The notes beneath the pieces were generated by a model. It made no database searches, had not been told where the DNA came from, and saw nothing but the letters and a program-made list of their open reading frames with translations. Shown here piece by piece: positions 43,847-56,908 of a stretch of 64,000 nt of DNA. This DNA comes from Oscillospiraceae bacterium (GTDB lineage Bacteria > Bacillota > Clostridia > UMGS1810): contig SVJH01000007.1 in NCBI GenBank assembly GCA_015069095.1, positions 27,984-91,983 on the forward strand, in the 5' to 3' direction. The translations under genes and the position numbers were made by a program. Every line of letters begins with the position of its first letter. Position 1 is the stretch's first letter.

Positions 43847-43878
43847 AAATGGTAATCTTATAAAGGTTGCCATTTTTT
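43847..43878 (+). terminator. Terminator after ytxC
   Basis: AAATGGTAATC (43847-43857) pairs with GGTTGCCATTT (43865-43875) using two G-U pairs, followed by a T run. Confidence 0.82.
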
Positions 43879-43895
43879 ATTTTTTGTGTTATAAT
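43867..43895 (+). promoter_or_regulatory. Promoter overlapping the ytxC terminator
   Basis: TTGCCA at 43867-43872 and TATAAT at 43890-43895, spacer 17 bp. The -35 is part of the right arm of the terminator stem. Confidence 0.72.
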
Positions 43896-43950
43896 GTAAA
43901 TGTATCAATTTTTATAAAAATGCATATTATAGAGAAAGGAGTTGAAAAAT

Positions 43951-44184
43951 ATGAAAAAAATAATCTGTAAAGTTGAATATGATACAGAAAATTCAGAATT
44001 GATTTTAAAAAGTACATTCGGTCAGTTTGGCGATAAAGACGGCTATGAAGAAAGTCTTTATGTTACAAAAGACGGAAAATATTTTCTATATGTAAACGGC
44101 GGCGAAGAATCAAAATATAACAAAGAAAATATAACAAGAATGTCTAAAGAAAAAGCAAACGAATGGCTTGAAAACAATAAATAA
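43951..44184 (+). CDS. Small conserved protein, unknown function
   Basis: 77 residues from ATG 43951, with GAAAGGAG 9 bases upstream. The sequence (KKIICKVEYDTENSELILKS, then GYEESLYVTKDGKYFLYVNG and MSKEKANEWLE) resembles a family of short Firmicute proteins with a beta-rich core and a C-terminal helix. No catalytic motif is visible. It has its own promoter and terminator, so it is a single-gene unit. Confidence 0.7.
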   Translation: MKKIICKVEYDTENSELILKSTFGQFGDKDGYEESLYVTKDGKYFLYVNGGEESKYNKENITRMSKEKANEWLENNK

Positions 44185-44193
44185 TCAATTTGG

Positions 44194-44223
44194 AAAAAGA
44201 GCAGCTTTAGTTGCTCTTTTTTT
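44194..44223 (+). terminator. Intrinsic terminator
   Basis: AAAAAGAGCAGC (44194-44205) pairs with GTTGCTCTTTTT (44210-44221) over TTTA, in a T run. Confidence 0.92.
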
Positions 44224-44240
44224 ATAAAAGAGAGGTAATA

Positions 44241-44268
44241 TTGACTAAAAATGGTGTTGTAGTATAAT
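44241..44268 (+). promoter_or_regulatory. Promoter for the alpha/beta hydrolase gene
   Basis: TTGACT at 44241-44246 and TATAAT at 44263-44268, spacer 16 bp. Confidence 0.75.
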
Positions 44269-44324
44269 TACGGAAACTGTTTAATTTGCATAAGAAAAAA
44301 ATTACTTTGAAAGGAGATGAAAAA

Positions 44325-45080
44325 ATGAAACAAACTGAAATTTATGTGAAATCTTCTTTAGATAATTCAAATGAACCTTCTATTTTTTATAGAAGTACAT
44401 CAAATGAAAAAAGACCGCTTTTGGTTGGCCTTCACACATGGAGTTATAATAGGTTTAATCAAATAGATAATATGCTCTCGTATGCTGAAAAATATGATTT
44501 TAATTTGCTTCTGCCTGAATTTCGCGGTGAGAATTTAGATACAAATAAAAATTGTACATATGCTTGCGGTTCAATGTATGCAAAACAAGATATAAAAGAT
44601 GCAATTGACTATGTTGTTAAAAATGAAAATGTCGATAAAGATAACATATTTTTAATAGGTCTTAGTGGTGGGGGACATATGGCACTTTTGATGGCGGGAT
44701 TTTGTCCTGAATATTTTAAGGCAATCGCATCTTATGTACCAATTTGCAATCTTGAAAAATGGATATATGAAAACGATACATATAAAAAGCACGTTCTTGC
44801 TTGTTGTAAAAACGATTTAGTTGAAATGAAAAAACGTTCGCCTATAAGCTACATTGATGTTATTCAAAAGGCAAATTTAAAAATTTTCCATGGAAAATTC
44901 GACAATGTTGTTCCTGTAACACAAAGTCTTTCTTTATATGATAAGATAATGAAAAAATATCCAAAGTCGAGAGTATTTCTTGATATCTTTGATGGTGGAC
45001 ACGAAATTGATATGGAAGAGGCAATGTATTGGATTTTATCTCAGTACAAAAAAACTGAAAAAATACAGGTTACAGGATAA
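44325..45080 (+). CDS. Alpha/beta hydrolase, prolyl-oligopeptidase-like
   Basis: 251 residues with the nucleophile elbow FLIGLSGGGHMALLMAG (Ser at about residue 107), an acid in HGKFDNVVPV and a catalytic His in DGGHEID. RPLLVGLHTWSYNRFNQ at about 30-46 forms the oxyanion region. It is probably a cytoplasmic esterase or peptidase, since there is no signal peptide. The substrate is unknown. ATG 44325 is chosen with AAAGGAG directly upstream; the open frame extends upstream to 44286 without a site. Confidence 0.8.
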   Translation: MKQTEIYVKSSLDNSNEPSIFYRSTSNEKRPLLVGLHTWSYNRFNQIDNMLSYAEKYDFNLLLPEFRGENLDTNKNCTYACGSMYAKQDIKDAIDYVVKNENVDKDNIFLIGLSGGGHMALLMAGFCPEYFKAIASYVPICNLEKWIYENDTYKKHVLACCKNDLVEMKKRSPISYIDVIQKANLKIFHGKFDNVVPVTQSLSLYDKIMKKYPKSRVFLDIFDGGHEIDMEEAMYWILSQYKKTEKIQVTG

Positions 45081-45094
45081 TGTGCAAAAAAATA

Positions 45095-45123
45095 TTGTAA
45101 ATAAAAAATACTTATGATATAAT
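45095..45123 (+). promoter_or_regulatory. glnA promoter
   Basis: TTGTAA at 45095-45100 and an extended -10, TGA-TATAAT (TATAAT at 45118-45123), spacer 17 bp. No GlnR-type operator is obvious. Confidence 0.72.
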
Positions 45124-45178
45124 TATAGTTAATGAACAAACCAAGAGGTTACAAATGAATAAAAAAGGAGAGAATTTA

Positions 45179-46603
45179 ATGAAAAAAACAGTTTCAGATA
45201 TTTTAAATATCATCAAAGAAAATGATATTAAAATGGTTGATTTTAAAATGGTAGACATAAACGGACAGTACCGTCATGTTACAATTCCTGCAAATAACTT
45301 TTCTGAAAAGACAATGAAAAACGGTATAGGTTTTGATGCATCAAACTATGGATATGCTGTTGTTGAAAAAAGTGATATGGTATTTATTCCGGATCCTGAT
45401 ACAGCAGTGATTGATCCTTTCTGCCAAATTCCTACACTTTCTATGACGGGTAATGCAATGATTATTGATAATCCTGAAAACAGACCACTTCCACAGTATC
45501 CAAGAAATATTGTTCTTGCTGCTGAAAAATATATGAGAGATTTAGGCATTGCAGATACAATGAAAATTCTTCCTGAATTTGAGTTTTATCTATTTGACCA
45601 GGTTGGCTGGGAAGTTAACCCTAATTCAATCGGAATGTCAATAGACGCTGTTCAGGCACACTGGAACAGTATGGTAGAAGGAACAGGTAATATTGTTGCA
45701 AAACAGAAAAACTATCATATTGCAAAACCTTTTGATGTTTCTTACGAAGCAAGAAGTGAAATGTGTATGCTTATTGAACAGGCAGGTATTGCGCTAAACT
45801 ACCATCATCCTGAAGTTGGTGCTGCAGGTCAGTTTGAAATCGAACCTGAACTTGGTGAAATGTCAAAAATGGCTGATGCTACAATGATGATTAAATACAT
45901 TATTCATAATGTTGCACAAAAATATGGTATGAGTGCTACATTTATGCCAAAACCTGTAATGGGTGAAGCCGGAAATGGCATGCATGTACATATGTTGCTT
46001 CTTAAAGATGGAAAACCTGTTTTCTCTGATGATAACGGATACTCTAACCTAAGCAAAGAAGCACACTACTTTATCGGTGGACTTTTAAAACATATTGCAT
46101 CACTTTGTGCAATTACAAATCCAAGCACAAACTCTTTTAAACGTTTGGTTCCAGGATTTGAAGCTCCTGTTACTGTTGGCTATGCTACATCTAACAGAAG
46201 TGCGGTAATAAGAATTCCTGCATATGCTAAATCACCTGAACTTAGACGTTTTGAACTTAGAAATCCGGATGCAACTTGTAACCCATATTTCTGCTATGCT
46301 GCAATTCTTATGGCAGGTCTTGATGGTATCAAAAATAAAATTGATCCGCACGAAAATGGATGGGGACCATACGATGTTAACCTTTATCACCTAAGCGATG
46401 AAGAAAAAGCAAAACTTAAACATCTTCCAACATCGCTCGATGAAGCGCTTGATGCACTTGAAAAAGACCATGATTATTTAACAGAAGGCGGAGTATTCCC
46501 TGAAGAACTTCTTAAAAACTTTATTAAAACAAAAAGAGAAGAAACAAGAGCTCTTGCGGCAATTCCGCATCCTGCAGAATTTGAAAAATATTATAATTTA
46601 TAA
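45179..46603 (+). CDS. glnA: Glutamine synthetase, type I
   Basis: GlnA condenses ammonia and glutamate with ATP, the main route of ammonium assimilation. About 474 residues: ILPEFEFYLFD, YHHPEVGAAGQFEIE, NGMHVHMLL, LVPGFEAPVTVGYATSNRSAVIRIPAY and ELRNPDATCNPYFCYAAILMAG are the substrate and metal sites of GSI. NLYHLSDEE replaces the adenylylation-site NLYxLPPEE of GSI-beta, so covalent regulation by adenylylation is unlikely to be standard. ATG 45179 has AAAGGAGAG upstream; ATG 45155 is a weaker alternative. It is monocistronic, with its own promoter and terminator. Confidence 0.96.
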   Translation: MKKTVSDILNIIKENDIKMVDFKMVDINGQYRHVTIPANNFSEKTMKNGIGFDASNYGYAVVEKSDMVFIPDPDTAVIDPFCQIPTLSMTGNAMIIDNPENRPLPQYPRNIVLAAEKYMRDLGIADTMKILPEFEFYLFDQVGWEVNPNSIGMSIDAVQAHWNSMVEGTGNIVAKQKNYHIAKPFDVSYEARSEMCMLIEQAGIALNYHHPEVGAAGQFEIEPELGEMSKMADATMMIKYIIHNVAQKYGMSATFMPKPVMGEAGNGMHVHMLLLKDGKPVFSDDNGYSNLSKEAHYFIGGLLKHIASLCAITNPSTNSFKRLVPGFEAPVTVGYATSNRSAVIRIPAYAKSPELRRFELRNPDATCNPYFCYAAILMAGLDGIKNKIDPHENGWGPYDVNLYHLSDEEKAKLKHLPTSLDEALDALEKDHDYLTEGGVFPEELLKNFIKTKREETRALAAIPHPAEFEKYYNL

Positions 46604-46607
46604 TGCT

Positions 46608-46640
46608 AATACCCATCGGTGTTCCGATGGGTATTTATTT
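46608..46640 (+). terminator. glnA terminator
   Basis: A perfect 12-bp stem AATACCCATCGG / CCGATGGGTATT (46608-46619, 46624-46635) with a TGTT loop, then TTATTT. Confidence 0.88.
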
Positions 46641-46707
46641 GCGAATTATTTAACATTTTTAAAGTAAATTTTTTTTATAAAAATTGGATTTTTTTACATT
46701 ATAATTA

Positions 46708-46736
46708 TAGACAAAATCTAATTTTTTTGATATAAT
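46708..46736 (+). promoter_or_regulatory. Promoter of the ATP synthase operon
   Basis: TAGACA at 46708-46713 and an extended -10, TGA-TATAAT (46731-46736), spacer 17 bp, 35 bases before the first gene. A second TATAAT at 46700-46705 has no usable -35. Confidence 0.72.
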
Positions 46737-46771
46737 AACAATAATTTGATAAAATAATATGGAGAACAAAG

Positions 46772-47158
46772 ATGAAATTAGATAAAACAGTAAAAAAAGA
46801 GACGATGTATATACTCTGTTCAGTCGTAATTTTAAGTTTAATTATGCAAGGTATCTTTTTGATTTTGTCAAAATGGGACTATACAGTTTTGCTTGGAAAT
46901 CTGCTTGGTGGTGGTGCGACTGTACTTAACTTTTTATTTATGGGAATAACAGTTCAAAAAGCTGTGCTTTGCACGCCGGATAGAGCAAAGTCCATGATAA
47001 AAATTTCGCAGATGTACAGAACACTTTTTATGGCGGTAGTGCTGATTATTGGTGTAGCATTTAAATGCTTTAATAATTGGGCTGTAATTATTCCTGTGTT
47101 TTTCACACGAATTGCAGTCGGCATAAGACCGATTATTGATAAAAACAAAAAATCTTAA
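46772..47158 (+). CDS. atpI: ATP synthase subunit I-like membrane protein
   Basis: 128 residues with four predicted helices (YILCSVVILSLIMQGIFLIL, LLGNLLGGGATVLNFLFMGI, LFMAVVLIIGVAFK, AVIIPVFFTRIAV). AtpI proteins at the head of F-ATPase operons assist c-ring assembly and possibly magnesium handling. Similarity is mainly in topology and position. GGAG precedes ATG 46772; the next gene starts within 21 bases. Confidence 0.75.
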   Translation: MKLDKTVKKETMYILCSVVILSLIMQGIFLILSKWDYTVLLGNLLGGGATVLNFLFMGITVQKAVLCTPDRAKSMIKISQMYRTLFMAVVLIIGVAFKCFNNWAVIIPVFFTRIAVGIRPIIDKNKKS

Positions 47159-47178
47159 CAGTGAAGAGGTTTATGAAA

Positions 47179-48352
<1,174 letters not shown>

Positions 48353-48366
48353 TTTAGGAGATAATT

Positions 48367-48868
48367 ATGGTACAATCATTAGATGTAATATCTGTCAATA
48401 TATGGCAGATAATTATTTCTCTTGCAAATCTTTTGATTCTTTTTTTGCTGGTTAAAAAGTTTTTGTTTAAGCCTGTAAATAATATTCTTCAAAAACGCGA
48501 AAACGAAATTGAAAATCAGTATAATGAAGCAAAAAAAGCAGAGCAAGAGGCAAATGCAAATAAAGAAAAATGGGAAAATGCCATCTCGGGTGCTAAACAA
48601 GAAGCAGATAATATTATATCTGATGCAACTTCATCTGCAAAGTTTCAAAGCGAAAAAATTGTTGAAGATGCAAAAATGCGCGCAGACGGCATAATCCGTC
48701 AAGCAGAAATTGAAGCGGATTTAGAACATAAAAAGGCTCAGGAAAGAATTAAACAAGATATCGTTGAAGTTTCAAGTGCAATTGCAGAAAAAATGCTTGA
48801 ACGTGAAATTGACACTAACGACCATCGTAATTTGATTGATTCTTTTATTGAGAAAATAGGTGACAGTG

Positions 48869-48885
<17 letters not shown>
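48367..48885 (+). CDS. atpF: F-type ATP synthase subunit b
   Basis: 172 residues: one N-terminal membrane helix (IWQIIISLANLLILFLLVKK, about 11-31), then a long charged coiled coil (about 40-140) forming the peripheral stator. The PVNNILQKRENEIE segment just after the helix is typical. AGGAG precedes ATG 48367. Its last 17 bases overlap the atpH reading frame. Confidence 0.94.
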
Positions 48886-50889
<2,004 letters not shown>

Positions 50890-50893
50890 TAGA

Positions 50894-51697
50894 ATGGGTA
50901 CAGATATTAAAAAACTCAGAACACGTATTAAAAGCGTAAACTCAACACTGCACCTTACAAAAGCAATGGGGCTTGTTGCGTCTTCAAAAATAAGAAGAGC
51001 AACGGAGAAAATGAATAACTCAAGGGAATATTTAAAAGCTGTAGAAGAATCTGTCGCATATCTTTCGTCAAATAGAGAATGTTTAAAAAGTCCTTATCTT
51101 GCAAATAGAAAGGGTAAAAACATTCAACTTATTTGTATAGCAGGCGACAGAGGACTTGCAGGCGGTTATAATGCAAATATTTTTCGTCTTGCAAGAGAAT
51201 ATGATGGTGCGTCTATAACGGCAATTGGAAAGTATGCTGCTGATAAATTTGGCGGTGATTTTCGCTCGGTAGAAGCATTTTCGTATGAAGATGCAAAAAT
51301 TCTTTCAGAAAAATTATGCAAGGATTTTGCAGAAGAAAAGTTTGACAGATTGGGAATTATTTGTACTAATTATATTTCAATGATGTCTCAACAGCCTTGC
51401 GTAAAATGGATATTACCGCTTGAAAAATCAGATGAAAAAACAAATATAGGAATAGTTTTTGAACCTGACGAACTTACAGCATTAAACTCAATTATTCCTG
51501 AATATGTAGCAGGTGCAATATTTAGTGCAGCGCGCGAAAGCTTCGCGTGTGAAGTTGTATCTCGTCGTGTAGCAATGGATGCTGCAGGCAAAAATGCACA
51601 GGAAATGCTTGACGGGCTTGGTCTTGAATATAACAGAGCAAGACAAGGTGCAATTACTCAGGAAATTACCGAAATTGTCGCAGGAAGCGGCTTATAA
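50894..51697 (+). CDS. atpG: F-type ATP synthase subunit gamma
   Basis: 267 residues, slightly shorter than the usual 285-290. The N-terminal rotor helix (LRTRIKSVNSTLHLTKAMGLVASSKIRRA) and the C-terminal helix (VAMDAAGKNAQEMLDGLGLEYNRARQGAITQEITEIVAGSGL region) are well conserved. The globular middle has CIAGDRGLAGGYNANIFR. Gamma is the central rotor that couples the c ring to the catalytic sites. Confidence 0.96.
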   Translation: MGTDIKKLRTRIKSVNSTLHLTKAMGLVASSKIRRATEKMNNSREYLKAVEESVAYLSSNRECLKSPYLANRKGKNIQLICIAGDRGLAGGYNANIFRLAREYDGASITAIGKYAADKFGGDFRSVEAFSYEDAKILSEKLCKDFAEEKFDRLGIICTNYISMMSQQPCVKWILPLEKSDEKTNIGIVFEPDELTALNSIIPEYVAGAIFSAARESFACEVVSRRVAMDAAGKNAQEMLDGLGLEYNRARQGAITQEITEIVAGSGL

Positions 51698-53100
<1,403 letters not shown>

Positions 53101-53101
<1 letters not shown>

Positions 53102-53364
53102 TGAAACCTTTTAAACTTGTTATATCATCGCCGGATGGTGATTTGTTTCGCGATAATGCAGTAAAAATAAGTCTTAGAGGGTACGAAGGAGATCTTGCAG
53201 TTATGGCAGGTCATATTCCTTTTGTTACACCGGTAAAACCTTGTGAGTGTGTAGTTGAAATGGAAAACAACATACTAAAAAAAGGAAACTTAAAAGACGG
53301 AATTCTTACTGTTTCTCCAACTGAAGTTATACTTCTTTCTGGAACTTTTAAATGGAATGAGTAA
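53101..53364 (+). CDS. atpC: F-type ATP synthase subunit epsilon, N-terminal domain only
   Basis: 87 residues, compared with about 130-140 usually. The N-terminal beta sandwich is present (FKLVISSPDGDLFRDNAVKI, GYEGDLAVMAGHIPFVTPVKP, LTVSPTEVILLSG), but the protein stops after TFKWNE, exactly where the C-terminal helical hairpin should begin. The operon terminator starts four bases after the stop, so there is no room for a frameshifted remainder. Without these helices the subunit can couple gamma to the c ring but should not perform epsilon-type inhibition of ATP hydrolysis. Confidence 0.93.
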
Positions 53365-53367
53365 TAT

Positions 53368-53405
53368 AAAAAGGGAAAACTGAAATTTCAGTTTTTCCTT
53401 TTTTC
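53368..53405 (+). terminator. ATP synthase operon terminator
   Basis: An 18-bp near-perfect palindrome (53368-53385 with 53386-53403, centre GAAATTTC, one G-U) ending in six T. Confidence 0.9.
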
Positions 53406-53414
53406 ATATATATA

Positions 53415-53443
53415 TTGAATTACGGATAAATGTAGTGTATAAT
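53415..53443 (+). promoter_or_regulatory. Promoter for the lipoprotein gene
   Basis: TTGAAT at 53415-53420 and TATAAT at 53438-53443, spacer 17 bp, 88 bases before the start codon. Confidence 0.7.
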
Positions 53444-53531
53444 TATATTAACATAAAATTATAAAATTTATGGAACTTTTTATAATTTATTACGTTTAAT
53501 AGTTGTATAAAGTAAACTTAGGAGGATTTTT

Positions 53532-54221
53532 ATGAAAAAATTATTATCAATTATCTTGATATTGTCGCTTGTATTATCATTTGCGGCATGTTCAAAAAAA
53601 GAAACAGTTGACACAAAAGATGAAGAAACAGTAGAGGTTGGCGGCAAAAAAGACGAAACAACCAAAGTAGATAACGAAAATGAAGAAAACGAAGAAAATG
53701 AAGAAGTAGATAAAGAAAATAAAACTGAAAAAGAAGAAGTTAAAACTGAAAAAGAAGAAGTAAAAAAAGAGGAGCCAAAAAATGAAACACCAAAAAATGA
53801 GTCTCCTAAAAAAGAAGAAGTTTCATCATCAACACTTGGAAATGCACTTTTAGCTGATTTTAAAGCAAAAGCATCTTCTATGGATGTTTTACCACTTGCT
53901 GAAGCACTTTTAACGAACCCTCAAATTAAATTTATGGGTGGCGCTATGGAAGTTGAAGAAGGACTTCTTTCAGGATTTGATAATGCTGAAATTACAGGGT
54001 TTAAAAAAGGTGCAGTATTTATGCCGATGATTGGATCAATTCCTTTTATTGGATATGTTTTTGAACTTGAAAATGCTTCTGATGTAAACACATTTATCTC
54101 AACATTAAAAAGCAATGCTAACAAAAGATGGAATGTTTGTGTAGAGGCGGAAGAAATGATTGCAGGAAGTGTTGGTAACAAAGTATTCTTTGTAATGTGC
54201 CCTAAAACTATAGAAGAATAA
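53532..54221 (+). CDS. Lipoprotein with Glu/Lys-rich linker, unknown function
   Basis: 229 residues. A lipoprotein signal peptide ends in LSFAAC (lipid-attachment Cys20). A highly charged, repetitive linker follows at about 22-100 (blocks such as NENEENEENEEVDKENK and TEKEEVKTEKEEVKKEE), then a globular domain of about 120 residues that I cannot name (GNALLADFKAKASSMDVLPL and ITGFKKGAVFMPMIGS). The linker would hold the domain away from the membrane. AGGAGG precedes ATG 53532. It is a single-gene unit. Confidence 0.75.
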   Translation: MKKLLSIILILSLVLSFAACSKKETVDTKDEETVEVGGKKDETTKVDNENEENEENEEVDKENKTEKEEVKTEKEEVKKEEPKNETPKNESPKKEEVSSSTLGNALLADFKAKASSMDVLPLAEALLTNPQIKFMGGAMEVEEGLLSGFDNAEITGFKKGAVFMPMIGSIPFIGYVFELENASDVNTFISTLKSNANKRWNVCVEAEEMIAGSVGNKVFFVMCPKTIEE

Positions 54222-54229
54222 TTACAAGC

Positions 54230-54262
54230 ATAGAACGGACATAATAAGTCCGTTCTATTTAT
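54230..54262 (+). terminator. Terminator after the lipoprotein gene
   Basis: ATAGAACGGAC (54230-54240) pairs with GTCCGTTCTAT (54248-54258). The T run is short (TTTATG), so read-through to the next gene is possible. Confidence 0.7.
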
Positions 54263-54283
54263 GTAATTTTAAGGAGATTATAA

Positions 54284-55684
54284 ATGATTTTTTCAAGCAT
54301 ACCATTTTTGTACTATTTTTTACCAGTAGTACTTTTAGTTTACTATCTTTCTCCGAAAGTTTTAAAAAATCCGGTTCTTTTAATATCATCGCTCATTTTT
54401 TACGGATGGGGAGAACCAAGATATGTATTTCTGATGCTTTTTACAGTAATGCTTGGATATATTTTCGGAATATTGATAGAAAAATTCAGAGATAAAAAGA
54501 TTTCCAAACTGTTTTTAATACTTTCTGTATTATCAAGCCTTTTTGGACTTGTTTATTTTAAATATGCTGACTTTTTTATTGCAAACTTTAATAAATTAAA
54601 AGGATTTTCAATTCCTTTTTTGAGACTTGCGCTTCCAATCGGAATAAGTTTTTATACATTCCAGATTTTAAGTTATACAATTGACGTTTACAGAAACAAT
54701 GTTAAAGCACAAAAAAATCCGTTGACACTTGCAACATATGTTGCACTATTTCCTCAACTTATAGCCGGACCAATCGTTAGATATTCTGATGTTGAAAATC
54801 AACTTAAAAATCGAGAACACACATTTGAAAAATGCGCAGATGGAATAAAAAGATTTATAATAGGTCTTTCTAAAAAAGTTCTTATAGCAAATGCAATCGG
54901 CGAACTTGGTGAGGCATTTTTAAGCACGCAAAATCTTTCTGTAATGTACTATTGGCTTTATGTAATTTCATTTATGCTACAGATTTACTATGATTTTTCA
55001 GGATACAGTGATATGGCAATTGGACTTGGTAAGTTTTTCGGATTTGATTTTATGGAAAACTTTAATTATCCGTTTGTTTCAAAAAGTATTACGGAATTCT
55101 GGAGAAGATGGCATATTTCGCTTGGAACATGGTTTAGAGATTATGTATATATACCGCTTGGCGGAAACAGAGTAAAAAAGACAAGAATGCTTTTTAACAT
55201 TTTTGTTGTTTGGTTTTTAACTGGTTTCTGGCATGGGGCAGAATGGAATTTTATTGTATGGGGACTGTATTTCGGAGTACTTTTAACTTTAGAAAAATTC
55301 TATTTCTTAAAACATTTGGAAAAACATAAAATATTAAGTCATATTTACACAATGTTTTTTATTACTGTAAGTTTTATGATATTTGCAGCACCAAATATGG
55401 AAGGTGTTGTAAAGTATTTAACATCTATGTTTGGCTTTTCAGGTATTCCTTTTATATCTGATGAATTTATATATAATCTTAAAAACTATGCATTTATACT
55501 TATTATTGCAATAGTAGGTTCAGTAGGATTTTCAAAGTATATTAAAAATCTTATTGATGAAAAAGCAAAAGATTCTATAGTTGTTTATATACTTGAACTT
55601 GTTTTTCTTATGACACTTATATTTGCAGTTACCGGATATCTTGTAGACGGCTCGTTCAATCCGTTTTTGTATTTTAGATTTTAG
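54284..55684 (+). CDS. MBOAT-family O-acyltransferase (AlgI/DltB-like)
   Basis: 466 residues with about ten membrane helices. LPIGISFYTFQILSYTIDVYR at about 118-138, QLIAGPIVRYSDVE, YDFSGYSDMAIGLGKFFGFDFMENFNYPF and the catalytic-His segment GFWHGAEWNFIVWGLYFG (His at about 315) are standard MBOAT blocks. Such proteins pass acyl groups across the membrane for O-acetylation of a surface polysaccharide or wall polymer. AAGGAG precedes ATG 54284. The DHHW gene starts nine bases after its stop, forming the usual two-gene acylation module. Confidence 0.9.
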   Translation: MIFSSIPFLYYFLPVVLLVYYLSPKVLKNPVLLISSLIFYGWGEPRYVFLMLFTVMLGYIFGILIEKFRDKKISKLFLILSVLSSLFGLVYFKYADFFIANFNKLKGFSIPFLRLALPIGISFYTFQILSYTIDVYRNNVKAQKNPLTLATYVALFPQLIAGPIVRYSDVENQLKNREHTFEKCADGIKRFIIGLSKKVLIANAIGELGEAFLSTQNLSVMYYWLYVISFMLQIYYDFSGYSDMAIGLGKFFGFDFMENFNYPFVSKSITEFWRRWHISLGTWFRDYVYIPLGGNRVKKTRMLFNIFVVWFLTGFWHGAEWNFIVWGLYFGVLLTLEKFYFLKHLEKHKILSHIYTMFFITVSFMIFAAPNMEGVVKYLTSMFGFSGIPFISDEFIYNLKNYAFILIIAIVGSVGFSKYIKNLIDEKAKDSIVVYILELVFLMTLIFAVTGYLVDGSFNPFLYFRF

Positions 55685-55693
55685 AGGTGAAAA

Positions 55694-56794
55694 ATGAAAA
55701 CACGAAATAAAATTACTACATTAATTTTTGCATTTGTTTTTACTGTGATTTCGCTTATGTGTTGGTTTAAAACTCCTGATATATATTCAATGAGTGAACG
55801 GCGTGAACTTAGCAAAAAACCTGAATTTTCGGTTGAAAATGTACTTTCGGGAAAGTTTCAGGAAGAATTTGAAAATTACACAACGGATCAGTTTCCGTAT
55901 CGTGAAGTATTTAGAAGTATAAAAGCAACAACAGCAACTTACTTTTTTAATAAAAAAGATAATAATGGATTATACCTTGCAGATGGTCATCTTTCAAAAA
56001 TTGAATATCCTAAAAATAATAAAATGATAGATAATGCTATTGAAAAGTTTGACTTTTTATATAACACATATATGAAAAATTCAGATGTTAACATTTATCT
56101 TTCGATTATACCTGATAAAAACTACTTTTTAGCATCGAAAAACGGATATCTTTCGCTTGATTACAAGTCTTTTATAAATGAGTTTAAAGATAGGCTTTCA
56201 TATATGAAATATATAGATGTAATTCCGTATTTATCGATAGATGACTATTACAGAACTGATTCTCACTGGAAACAGGAAAAAATCGGCGACGTTGCTTATG
56301 AGTTAGGATTAAAGATGGGAGTAAATGTTGAAAGTAAATATGATGTAAATACTCTTGAAACTCCGTTTAGAGGTGTATACCTTGGACAAGCCGCATTAAA
56401 TGTTAAGCCTGATTCAATAAAGTATCTTACAAATGATATTTTGAATGAGTGCAAAGTTACTTATTATGATACAGGTATGCCTAAACAGGGCGAAATGTAC
56501 AATATGGAAAAAGCAAATGGAAAAGATCCGTATGAAATGTTTTTGTCAGGAACAAGTGCACTTATAAAAATTGACAATCCAAATGCAAATACTGATAAAG
56601 AACTCGTTGTATTTAGAGATTCATACGGAAGCAGTCTTGTACCGCTTTTAGTACCAGGATACAAAAGTATAACTGTTGTTGACATACGATATGTTCAGTC
56701 AAATTTCGTAGGAAATTTTGTAAAGTTTACAAATCAGGATGTACTTTTTATGTATAGCACTACATTACTAAATAATTCAATGGCATTCAGATAA
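55694..56794 (+). CDS. DHHW family protein (AlgJ/AlgX-like acyltransferase partner)
   Basis: 366 residues. One N-terminal membrane helix (ITTLIFAFVFTVISLMCW) leads to an extracytoplasmic SGNH-hydrolase-like domain. YYRTDSHWKQEKIG at about 189-202 is the DxH motif and VFRDSYGSSLVPLLVPGYKS at about 314-333 holds the catalytic Ser. These proteins complete O-acetylation begun by the MBOAT partner. The polymer is unknown. GAGG precedes ATG 55694, and a strong terminator follows. Confidence 0.88.
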   Translation: MKTRNKITTLIFAFVFTVISLMCWFKTPDIYSMSERRELSKKPEFSVENVLSGKFQEEFENYTTDQFPYREVFRSIKATTATYFFNKKDNNGLYLADGHLSKIEYPKNNKMIDNAIEKFDFLYNTYMKNSDVNIYLSIIPDKNYFLASKNGYLSLDYKSFINEFKDRLSYMKYIDVIPYLSIDDYYRTDSHWKQEKIGDVAYELGLKMGVNVESKYDVNTLETPFRGVYLGQAALNVKPDSIKYLTNDILNECKVTYYDTGMPKQGEMYNMEKANGKDPYEMFLSGTSALIKIDNPNANTDKELVVFRDSYGSSLVPLLVPGYKSITVVDIRYVQSNFVGNFVKFTNQDVLFMYSTTLLNNSMAFR

Positions 56795-56795
56795 T

Positions 56796-56822
56796 AAAAA
56801 GACTCGCAAGCGAGTCTTTTTT
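56796..56822 (+). terminator. Terminator of the MBOAT-DHHW unit
   Basis: AAAAAGACTCGC pairs with GCGAGTCTTTTTT around a tight AA centre. Confidence 0.92.
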
Positions 56823-56845
56823 CTTTTAAAAAAGCAAAAAAACAT

Positions 56846-56874
56846 TTGATATTACATCATGTTTGTGATATAGT
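56846..56874 (+). promoter_or_regulatory. Promoter for the aldo-keto reductase gene
   Basis: TTGATA at 56846-56851 and an extended -10, TGA-TATAGT (56869-56874), spacer 17 bp. Its place inside the longest open frame argues that the CDS starts downstream, at GTG 56909. Confidence 0.7.
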
Positions 56875-56908
56875 TATTATGTATATCAAATTGAATAGTG
56901 GTGATTAT

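Noticed and set aside
53340..53410. Frameshift as the cause of the short epsilon subunit
   Set aside because: The sequence after the stop is a perfect terminator; no frame carries a helical epsilon C-terminus.
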